Below are positions 52,620 through 61,575 of a DNA stretch of 64,000 nucleotides, piece by piece. A model generated the notes under the pieces. The model was not told the DNA's origin and made no database searches. It was given only the letters and a program-made list of their open reading frames with translations. This stretch comes from Buxus sempervirens (lineage: Eukaryota; Streptophyta; Magnoliopsida; Buxales; Buxaceae): the NCBI GenBank assembly GCA_947561395.2, contig OX387188.1, positions 40,357,942 through 40,421,941 of the forward strand, given 5' to 3'. The position numbers were made by a program, and so were the translations under genes. Position 1 is the stretch's first letter; each line of letters opens with the position of its first letter.

Positions 52620-53565
52620 TTTTAAATAAAATGGGTATTCGGACCGATAAAAGAAAAAGGGTAAATGGGTATTTGGCCGTTTAATTTGGTTCGGTTTACC
52701 GTTAAAACGAATCAAAGTTATTCGGTTTTCAAATTTAAAACTGCTGTCGAACCGAGAGTAAAACAATAAAAAATAGAACCAAATGCAATGCTTGATTTGA
52801 CACGTTTCTTTTAACAGACCCGACACCCATACACGTGGGGGTCGAGAAAAATTAACCATTTCTGGGAATTACCCATTTCAAAAATTGGAAGCAGGGTTTT
52901 AAGTTTGATTTTGATTTTTTAGCCCCAACGATGCGTTTCGCCAGGGAAAATCGTCAAGGTAGTTTTCTTTGCGATTTGCATCAAAATTTCGTTGAAACCC
53001 AGCTAGCGATTTTTTTTTTAAGGTTTGAATTGCTCGCACGTGTGCCTTTGCACACGTGTGCTTGATTTTAAGAGAAAAGCCTGTCAATTTGGGCGAAATT
53101 TCGCCCAAATCAACCGACGAAAACAGTAGGTGGGGTTTTTTCAGGGAGACGATGAACAACCTATTTAGGAGGGGTTTTTTGCAGGATTTCTGCTAGAATC
53201 TACCTTTGTTTCGTGCGTTTTTCATCACTCTACATGATTAAATAGAATTGATCCTGATTTGTGTGGATTTAAAGGAGATTGAAGCCATTTACAAAGCTCA
53301 CCTTAGGTATGATATGGTAATGTCGTTTTTTTTTTTTCAATTTTTGTTGATCTACAACTTATAGAATGACTTGATTTCATGGTATGTTGTAGTCCGACAC
53401 CCGATCTACAGATGGGTGTCGGCGTTTTATTTTTTGCATACAAAATTTATTTTTTTAGCAATTATTAAATCCGAAAATTCATATAATTTGTTTTTAATTC
53501 ATTTAAATTACATAAACAATGTATTAAATAGGGATAAAATTTCGCTCAATTCACCGGAAAATCAG
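52620..53565. other. non-coding region between array units
   Basis: No coding signal recognised. Short inverted words occur (GCACGTGTGCC and GCACACGTGTGC near 53036-53060, TTTGGGCGAAATTTCGCCCAAA near 53088). The latter is a 22-bp perfect palindrome spanning about 53088-53109. Confidence 0.5.
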
Positions 53566-53677
53566 TTTTCCGGTGAATTGTCGGCATAGTCTGACACCTG
53601 TTCGGTGCCCTGGGCATGCCGTTTTCCGGTGAATCGTCGGCATAGTCCGATACCCGTTCGGTGCCCTGGGCGGCAAC
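53566..53677 (+). repeat. two tandem copies of a 56-bp unit
   Basis: Units 53566-53621 and 53622-53677 both begin TTTTCCGGTGAAT, then TCGGCATAGTC, then GTTCGGTGCCCTGGGC. Only a few substitutions separate them. Another inverted piece (TTCACCGGAAAA) precedes unit 1. Confidence 0.85.
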
Positions 53678-54141
53678 GAAACTTAAAACCTTGATTGGAA
53701 GACGCTTGAGTTTGCTGGGCTCCGGTCCCTCAATGCCCAAATGGGCCAAATCCCTGGACACACTCACACGCATGCCCACCTAGAAGAATAGAACACAGCG
53801 CAAAGAACAAAGGGAAAGCGTACGGCTGTTGCTGTGAGATGAATCGAATAGAAAGAAGTTACGAGAAGAAAACAGGATATGAAGGGATGACGTTATTGTT
53901 TGCGTCGCAGGTGACATGGAACCAGGTGCAAGGGTTGACCTAAGTCCCAATTTTGTAGAAGAACATTTACCGAATCAGACAATCTGCTTCTCAACGCGGT
54001 GATAGCATCTCCTGTAATTCGTGATGATGAAAGATCAAAGAATCAAATCGCTGAAAAATAACAAAAAAGAGAGAGAGAAAAAAAATCTGAAACCCTAGAC
54101 ATTAGATAAAACAAGACGGCAGCAAGAAGAAACCCTACCCA

Positions 54142-54379
54142 CCAACAAAACAACAAAAAGGTTGTGCCACTCTGCCGGAGCGTGGGTTGTTTTTTAACTT
54201 AACGGGCCCATAAACCCCCATGGGAATATTGCTGTAGACGATACCACTGACTGCCAAGTGCCAACAAAACAACAAAAAGGTTGTGCCACTCTGCCGGAGC
54301 GTGGGTTGTCTTTTAACTTAACGGGGCCCATAAACCCCCATGGGAATCTTGCTGTAGACGATACCACTGACTGCCCTCC
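54142..54379 (+). promoter_or_regulatory. 119-bp tandem duplication in the promoter of copy 2
   Basis: Units 54142-54260 and 54261-54379 are nearly identical and carry GGTTGTGCCACTCTGCCGG and CCCATGGGAAT. Copies 1 and 3 have one version of this segment before their start codon. A TATA-like TATAATG (54431) and the block GCGCAATCTGGGTAACG follow. The duplication could double cis elements of this copy. Confidence 0.85.
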
Positions 54380-54476
54380 CGTAGCGCGGCTTGTCCATGT
54401 ATGTATCTCAATCCCACCACAATAGAACAATATAATGGCGCAATCTGGGTAACGGAGAGAACGCAAAGTTGTTCAC

Positions 54477-55673
54477 ATGGCTAGCTCAGATGTCCCAGTT
54501 GTTGACCTTTCTCCCTACCTTAATGAAGGTGATGATGAAGGTAAGAAGAAGGCCATGGAGATAATTGACCAAGCCTGCTCCCAGTATGGCTTCTTCCAAG
54601 TTGTGAACCATGGCCTCCCAATTAGTCTAATGAACCGAGCTCTCCAGCTCTCTCAAACTTTTTTTGAGTACCCAATTGAAGAGAAGCTCAAGTTAACCCC
54701 AATCGCCGGAGCTCCTCTTCCCACCGGTTACAATCGAATGCCAGAGGGTTCAGCTGACAAGAAAGAGCAACTGTTGATGTTACCTCCTGGATCAAGTTTC
54801 AATGTGTATCCCACCAACCCGCCAGACTTTAGGTACGTCGAAGTATTTTAGGCTTATTAATTGATGTTCCCTTCCTGCACCATTGATTGCTTTGAAAATT
54901 CCAGAGAAGTAGTGGAAGAGATCTATGCCCAGTTCACCTCGAAGATCTTATTGATTGTGGAGAGGATCTTAAATGAGTGTTTGGGTCTCCCTCCGTCCTT
55001 CCTCAAGGAATACAACCATGACCGGAGCGGCGATTTAATTGGGGCCTTGCGTTACTTCCCCGCAACAGACACTGAGAGCAATGGCATAAGTGAACATGAA
55101 GATTGGAGCTGCATCACCTTTGTGTTTCAGGATGAAGTTGGTGGCCTGGAGGTTCGCAAGGACGGGGAATGGATCCCAGTAACTCCCAGTGAGGGTGCCA
55201 TAATTGTCAACCTTGGCGATGTTATTCAGGTAATTTAGCTGATGAGGTTCCACTATTAACAACAGTTTTGATTGCTTGTAGCAACATGTTTAGCCACTTC
55301 AGTCCATGGATCATGTTGTTTAGGCAGTAGGCACGTTTCCTTGCCCGTGTACTTTTTTACTCGGTTTTGATTTTGTTCTTGTTTTTGTGGATGTCATTTG
55401 GAGGTTTTGAGCAACAACAGATTCAAGAGTGCAACACACAGGGTGGTGAGACAAGCAGGAAGAAGCCGCCATTCATACGTTTTCTTCTACAACTTGGGGG
55501 CGGAAAAGTGGGTTGAGCCATTACCCCGGTTCACCAGAGAGATTGGGGAGTCACCCAAGTATAGAGGATTCTTGTACAAGGACTACCTAGCGCTGAGGAT
55601 GAGAAACAAATCACATCCACCTTCTAGACCTGAAGATGTGATAAATATAACACACTATGCAATTCGCACATAG
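54477..55673 (+). CDS. 2-oxoglutarate/Fe(II)-dependent dioxygenase, copy 2
   Basis: Exons 54477-54832, 54905-55229 and 55404-55673 join to 317 codons (316 aa). The exon plan is that of copy 1, but exon 2 is one codon longer because TKIGLIMER is replaced by TSKILLIVER. Iron ligands H183, D185 and H239 and the R249-S251 pair are present, so the enzyme should be active. Differences from copy 1 cluster near the active site after the HxD motif (HEDWSCITF against HEDANCFTF), which might change substrate choice. A promoter duplication lies just upstream. About 85-90% identity to copy 1 by eye, introns included, argues for recent tandem duplication or gene conversion. Confidence 0.88.
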
Positions 55674-56338
55674 GGAACAATTACTTCTTAAGAACTTGAA
55701 ACCATGTCTCCTTTTGTAACGCCTCCTTAATAGGGGTTCATTTCTCTCTCTCTTTTAATCATGATCATATATTTACTTAAGGTTTTGAAATCTTACTTGA
55801 GTCAGTAAGAGGGTATGCTTGCAAGTTGCAACACCCTTCCAGTCAATAGATATTATAATTCTAGATGAAAGAAAGATATTCAAAAATTTTCTTGCATGGA
55901 GATCCTCACCTTGGTATGAGGAACCAGAATTCTGTACTACCTAATATAAGAAATTTCATCTTTCTCATCATGCTAAAAAATCTCGCTAATTATCAGAGAG
56001 GATAGCTGAGGTGATTTGTCATTAATCCTTTAAATCATTACATAAACATGGATGATCCATCTAGTGGAAGATCAAACTGGATAAGAATCAGAAATTTGTT
56101 GATGCTACCAACTCAGATGGCATTGTTTTTGTGTCCTTTCTGCTATGAAGCTGATCATAATCGGCAACTCATCGGTAGCTAGGGATGACGACACTGAAAG
56201 GGATGGGCAATGGTGCACTTTGACTAATCTGGCTCAATACGCCTATCCTGAATACTAAACCCGCTGCTAAGCACTCTATCTAGTTGGTGTTGGGTTGGGT
56301 GATTCTGAAATTTGCAAAATATAACTCCACACATTTAG
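55674..56338. other. 3' flank of dioxygenase copy 2
   Basis: Paralogous to 49041-49690 downstream of copy 1, then joins sequence that corresponds to about 51040-51093. Relative to copy 1 the segment 49690-51040, including the MITE, is absent here. No genes. Confidence 0.65.
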
Positions 56339-57120
56339 CTGCATTTGGCATTGCTTTTTGTTTATTTAAGCAAAATCAAACTTTTTAAAGCAATAAGCAT
56401 GTTTGGTTAATGTTTGCTTTTGTTTTCCATGATAAAGAAAAAGGTAATCTCATTGCTTTTCTTGAGAAGTTAAATTTTTTTGCTTTTCATTTTTTTCTTT
56501 CTTTTGCTTATTTCTTCTAATACTAATAACCAACCCAAACTACCACCACCCACCACTACTACCATGCCACCCACCATCACAATCCACCCTCACCCACCAT
56601 CACCACTACAACCCATCACTCACTCATCACCAACCACATACCATCCCCATCCAACCTCAATTCCCACTATGAGCACCACCACTTATACCACCTATTTGCC
56701 ACAATCACCCACCTCTACTATAATAGTGATAATAATAGCAAAGAAGCAATTTTTATATTTTGATATTACCAAACTCCGCCAATGTTTGCTTTTTATTGCT
56801 ATATCTTTTATTCACCATTGGTCCCAAGCCCGGAGAAAGGAGGAAGGTTGTTTCAGGTTAGTAGTTAGTGTAAAACTCTTGCTAAATCTAAACATGACAT
56901 GATATTTCCAAACATACTTTTTTGCTTTTTTTCAACAAAGCAAATATGAACTAAATAGTTTTGTTTCATGAAAAAATCTTCATTTTTTTGGGTATATATT
57001 AGGTTAGGGGAATAGGGTGACTATCACGTAGCCGAAACTCAGGCACACTTGATGAGGGTGGGAAAAGCAAAAGCAAAAGCAATCAAATTGCTTTTTAAAA
57101 TTTTTTTTGAGAAGCATTAC
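56339..57120. mobile_element. 782-bp insertion defined by a paralogous empty site
   Basis: Downstream of copy 1 the sequence runs CACACATTTAGTAAATC without a break (51083-51099). Downstream of copy 2 the same words are split: CACACATTTAG ends at 56338 and TTAGTAAATC resumes at 57121. The insert is 782 bp plus a duplicated TTAG or TTA. Its ends (CTGCATTTGGCATTGC and, reversed, GTAATGCTTCTC) are weak inverted repeats. The inside has many AAAGCAA/TTGCTTT words and a CCACCA-rich core. A 3-bp TTA target would suit a PIF/Harbinger MITE, but this is only suggestive. Confidence 0.6.
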
Positions 57121-57151
57121 TTAGTAAATCAAAACTAAGCTTCAAATATCT

Positions 57152-57925
57152 CCGTCTTTCTCTTGGTCTCTCTCGCTCTTTGTGAGAATACCTCCATCTC
57201 TCTCAATTTGTTTGTCTTCCGTCTCCCTTGTCTTTGCTAATCTCTCTCTCTGTTTTTGGAAACTAATTGATAGGAAAATTTTCATCACTGATTCCTTTGC
57301 ACTGGAGATAATTTACTCTATCTATCTCGATCATGTTTCCTACGACAGACAGCGTGTGGGTATAGTTGATGAAGCCTTAGGGTTTCAATTTCAAAAATCG
57401 ATTGGATGGCATTGGAAGTACACTTCTAAATATATTTCATAAGTTAATTTTTTTGAATTTTTCTCAGATCTATTAGCATTTGATTATGATTGTTTGATAA
57501 CTACTGTGGCTCATTTTTGTAAATTGTTATTCGGAGCTTTGAGCTTATGTCTCACAATCCCCATATCCAAGAATGTGGCTTTATGTGCCTGGATGATTTT
57601 CGAGACTGCTTGTTTACTTGTAGTTCTTTACTTCTTTATAGCAAAACTTATAATTTTATAAAAAAAAAATTTAGAAACGTTTATATTTAGCTTTCTGCTT
57701 CTCTACAGTTTTATTGAAAAAAGTGTTTCGTTTTGAATATTTGAAAGAACGGATCTCAGATTTTTTTTTTTAATTTTCAAAGAAAATAGGGCTTGAACAT
57801 CAAAAAGTCTTTTTTAATAAACCCGATATATTTTACACATTGTTTTTGTTTTCATTCATTTTTAAATTATTTTGTCGTAATCTATTTCATTTTGTGGTTT
57901 GATTTAGATTTATAGATATACGTTT
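57152..57925 (+). repeat. half copy of the inverted-repeat element (one arm plus spacer)
   Basis: 57152 to about 57800 matches the left arm of the 51121-52619 element in the same orientation. The next stretch (about 57810-57925: AATAAACCCGATATATT, then TTCATTCATTTTTAAATTATTTT) matches that element's spacer in reverse complement. The second arm is missing; the similarity ends near 57925. Confidence 0.75.
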
Positions 57926-58385
57926 TTCTTAGGTTTGCCCTTTAAACAACTTTAGGGATATGTAAATAATTTTATGTAATTCTAACGATTTTTTTTGGGC
58001 TAGAACCTAAACCCATTGGATGAACAATCCAAGCTTAAAGAACTTATCATTTATACCTTCATTGCCAAAAGATAAACATGACGAGGGCTGATGGAGAAAA
58101 GGAAAGAATAGTTTAAAAAGATTACAGAGATGTAGTTAATGATTGGTTTTCTCCTCTTGATTTCTATTTTATGATAATTTTTACAATCTTTTTTAAGTTT
58201 ATGGATATTCATTTCTTTTAATTTTTATCTTTTCATCAAAATTTTCTTTTTTTCGACAGTTTCAGATTTTTGTTGTTTTACATTTTTTACTGTATCATAT
58301 TTTTTACCCTTAATTCTTTTTTTTTTTTGTGCTTGATTTTTTATGAAAATATAATTGTCAATTTTATAAATTTTTTCTTTGGTTG
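57926..58385. other. AT-rich non-coding stretch
   Basis: T-rich, with no recognised coding or repeat feature. Confidence 0.5.
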
Positions 58386-58499
58386 TTTTAGGATTTCATG
58401 AATCATTGAACGTTAGTATCTTTGTTCCGATATAGTATTTCTATACCATTCAATTTTAACGAAGGATACTAACGTTCAATGATTCACGAAATCCTAAAA
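58386..58499. repeat. near-perfect hairpin, 41-bp arms
   Basis: Arms 58386-58426 and 58458-58499 pair over 41 bp with two mismatches and one 1-nt bulge; the core AATCATTGAACGTTAGTATC is perfect. The loop is 31 nt. The predicted RNA would be a hairpin of about 114 nt. It lies 0.6 kb upstream of dioxygenase copy 3. Confidence 0.8.
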
Positions 58500-58519
58500 G
58501 GGTAAGGGCTAGGAGTCAG

Positions 58520-58838
58520 TAGAAGTTAAAAAGATTTAAAGTTTGAATATTCATCATTTCCTTGAAGTCTCATGTCGGTTTTGTTTCTATCTAGCTTCAT
58601 GCCTATACTGGTTCAAAAATTTGAATATTCCATCATTAATTTCCTTGAAGTACTCACGTCAGTTTTATTCCAGTAGCCTGACAAGAGATGGATGAGAATT
58701 GGGTTCATATGCGATGAAGAGTTCCAGTAGCCTGACAAGAGATGGATGAGAATTGGGTTCATAATTGGGTTCATATGCGACGAAGAGTTCCAGTAGCCTG
58801 ACAAGAGATGGATTAGAATGGGGTTCACATGCGATGAC
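58520..58838 (+). repeat. NRP1 intron-like segment with local triplication
   Basis: 58520-58720 follows NRP1 intron 9 (45030-45245) in order. Its end is then repeated: units starting TTCCAGTAGCCTGACAAGAG lie at 58668, 58722 and 58788. The middle unit has a further 12-bp duplication (AATTGGGTTCAT). The segment joins directly to the copy 3 promoter, so most of the NRP1 3' end, including exon 10, is missing between them. Confidence 0.75.
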
Positions 58839-59110
58839 AGCCGAACAGTAACGCGTCACTTTTTGGCAGAAACAAAAGATGCCGAGGATCTTTTTCGCCT
58901 TCGCCTCACCAACAAAACAACAAAGAGGTTGTGCCACTCTGACGCAGCATGGGTTGTCAATTTGTCATTTTGCCCATTAACCCACATGGGTATCTTGCTG
59001 AAGACGATACAACTGAGAGCCCTTCCGTCGTCTTGTCCACCCCAGGAATCTCAACCCCACCCCAGTCCAACAGTATATTAGCGCAATCTGGGTAACGAAA
59101 CGTTGTTCAC
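58839..59110 (+). promoter_or_regulatory. promoter region of dioxygenase copy 3
   Basis: It keeps AACAGTAACGCGTCACTTTT, GATCTTTTTCGCC and GGTTGTGCCACTCTG in the order seen upstream of copies 1 and 2. A TATA-like TATATTA lies near 59073, followed by GCGCAATCTGGGTAACG. The start codon is 14 bp later. Confidence 0.55.
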
Positions 59111-60291
59111 ATGGCTGGCTCAGGTATCCCCGTTGTTGATCTTTCTCCCTACCTCAATGAAAGTGATGAGGAAGGTAAGAAGAAGGCCATGGAGATAATT
59201 GGCCAAGCCTGCTCCCACTATGGCTTCTTCCAAGTTGTGAACCATGGCGTGCCAAGTAGTCTAATGAGCCGAGCCCTCCACCTCTCTCAAACTTTTTTCG
59301 AGTACCCAAATGAAGAGAAGCTCAAGTCAAGCCCAGTCACCGGAGCTCCTCTTTCCGCCGGTTACAATCGACAGCCAGAGGCTTCAACTGACAAGAATGA
59401 GTACTTGTTGATGTTCCCTCCTGGATCACGCTTCAATGTGTATCCAACCAACCCACCAGACCTTAGGTACGTTACAAGTATTTTAGGCTCATTAGTTGAT
59501 GTTCCTTTCTTACACTATTGATTTCTTTGCAATTGCCAGAAAAGTAATGGAAGAGATCTTCGCCCACTTCACCAAGATTGGATTGCTTGTGGAGAGGATC
59601 TTAAATGAGTGTTTGCGTCTCCCTCCTTCCTTCCTCAAGGAGTACAACCATGACCGGAGCTGCGATTTAATTGTGGCCTTACGTTACTTCCCTGCAACAG
59701 ACACTGAGAACAATGGTATGTCTGAACATGAAGATGGGAACTGCATCACCTTTGTGTTTCAAGATGATGTTGGTGGCCTGGAGTTTTGCAAGGATAAGGA
59801 ATGGATCCCAGTGACTCCCAGTGAGGGTGCCCTTGTTGTCAACGTTGGCGATGTTATTCAGGTAAGCTGATGAGGTTAACAAGACCTTCGATTGCTTACA
59901 CTTGAACATGTAGTAACAGCTTAAGGCACTTCAGTCCATTCATCATGTTGTTTAGGCGGTAGCCAGTGTTCCTAGGCCATGCAATAATTTTGATTTTTGT
60001 TTTTGTGGATGTCATTTGGAGGTTTTGAGCAACAACAGATTCAAGAGTGCAACACACAGGGTGGTGAGACAAGCAGGAAGAAGCCGCCATTCATACGCTT
60101 TCTTCTACAACTTGGAGGGGGAGAAGTGGGTTGAGCCATTGCCCCAGTTCAGTAGCGAGATTGGAGAGCCCCCCAAGTATAGAGGATTCTTGTACAAGGA
60201 CTACCAAACGCTGAGGGTGAGAAACAAATCACATCCACCTTCTAGACCTGAAGATGCGATAAATATAACTCACTATGCAATTCCCACATAG
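59111..60291 (+). CDS. 2-oxoglutarate/Fe(II)-dependent dioxygenase, copy 3
   Basis: Exons 59111-59466, 59540-59861 and 60022-60291 join to 316 codons (315 aa). The HxD...H iron site (H182, D184, H238) and the R248-S250 pair are intact. Notable differences from copies 1 and 2 are YPNEEKLKSS for YPIEEKLKLS, LEFCKDKEW for LEVRKDGEW, and QFSSEIGEPP for QFTREIGESP. Exon 1 to 3 sizes equal those of copy 1. Its exon 2 and 3 are closest to the copy 4 fragment (both have GLLVERILNEC, KDKEWIP and GALVVNVGDVIQ), so copies 3 and 4 seem to be the younger pair. Substrate unknown; expression likely shares control with copy 1 because the proximal promoter is conserved. Confidence 0.88.
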
Positions 60292-60924
60292 GGAACAATT
60301 ATTTCTTAAGAATTTGAAACCATGTCCCCGATTGTAACTCCTCCTTAATAAGAGTTAATCTCTGTCTTTTTAATCATGATCTTATATTAATTTACTGAAG
60401 CTTTTGAAATCCTTAGTTGAGATCAGGGAACAAGGTATGCTTGCAACATCCTTCCAGTCAATAGATGTTGTACTTCTAGATGAAAGAAGAGATATTCACG
60501 AATTTTCTTGCATGAAGATCCTCACCTTGGTATTAGAAATTAAACCAGAATTATGTACTACTTAATGTACTTTGTCATGTGCAACATTCTCTCATTTCGG
60601 TGCTATATCTTAGTGTTGGCACCTCTTGTGACAATTGAATGACAAAAAGATGTTGCTACTAATTATGTATCTTAAGATTTCTGTAGTGAACAAGTTGAAG
60701 ATCAAAAGATGACTTGATTTTAAAAGAAAAATCTGAGCCAGATGTATCCTTGTGCAAGGTGCAGGAAGGATTAGTTGTAACCTTGCTGCACCTGCACGAG
60801 GAACAGAAAAATGATTTTAAAATGCAATCACCATCTAGCTTCTGCCGGTAGATCTGCACATTTTTCATTTTCAACAAATATTTTTTGAGTGCACATCAGA
60901 AGAAACAGTAACGCATCACTTTTT
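60292..60924. other. 3' flank of copy 3 and distal promoter of copy 4
   Basis: 60292-60560 is paralogous to the copy 1 and 2 3' flanks. 60568-60612 resembles the end of NRP1 intron 9 (46857-46902), with CTTTGTCATGTGCAACATTC against CTTTGTTATGTGAAACATTC. 60825-60924 matches the distal promoter of copy 1 (47515-47620). NRP1 exon 10, which would lie between, is absent. Confidence 0.65.
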
Positions 60925-61575
60925 TGTTGGGCTAATTCCCTCTTATTGGAGGGGAGCCCGAGGCCCACATGGGGCCCATGCATAAGAAGATGCCTCTAAC
61001 CCTAATTAGGCTACAGAAGAAGAAAAGAAGGTTGTGGTGGTAGAAAAATAGAGAGAGAGGCAATAGTTTTTCTGCTTGTTAAGTTTCTCTACATACCTGT
61101 TGCGGTAAAAGGTCCGTTTCATCTTGTTCACCGTTGAAACAAGCTGAAATTTGGAGGGAAAGTTCGCAATTGAAGGGTTTTCATTCTGAATGGTGGAGAT
61201 TGCATTTGGAGTCCTCTAGGGCCTGTGATTTTGTAAAAATAGGATTCTTGATTTGTACGATTTTTGCAACTTTCTCTCATCTTGTTTTACCAAGATAGTT
61301 TGTCTTGATAATATTTGGTTGTAACCTCTAGTTGAGATCAGGGAAGACTTTGGATATTGATTATTTCATTGATAGTGGAATTGTTTACTGGAATAGGTCC
61401 CGTGGTTTTTCTTCCTCACAACGGGAAAGTTTTCCATGTAAAAATTGCTTTTGTTGTTGTGATTTGGTACTATTGTTTTGTTTTATGCTCTATTTGAGTG
61501 TTTTCAAGGAGAAGAATTATTTCGCTGCGTATTAGAATTAATCTGGAAATTTCGGATTTGTTACATGTCTCAACA
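60925..61575 (+). mobile_element. solo LTR inserted in the copy 4 promoter
   Basis: The 651-bp segment starts TGTTGGGC and ends CTCAACA, giving TGTTG/CAACA inverted ends. It is flanked by TTTTT on both sides (60920-60924 and 61576-61580). Removing it restores the promoter order seen in copy 1: ATCACTTTTTGG continues into GGAAGAGC where copy 1 has GGCAGAAA. No retrotransposon coding sequence is present. Orientation is assumed from the TG start; family not determined. Confidence 0.7.

Noticed and set aside
52356..52684. Arg/Glu-rich frames
   Set aside because: Product of GA-rich sequence at the outer end of the right arm of the inverted-repeat element.
59496..59870. Open frame starting in intron 1 of dioxygenase copy 3
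   Set aside because: The frame begins in intron sequence and is only open by chance; the spliced exon 2 explains it. The same holds for 48218 and 54861.
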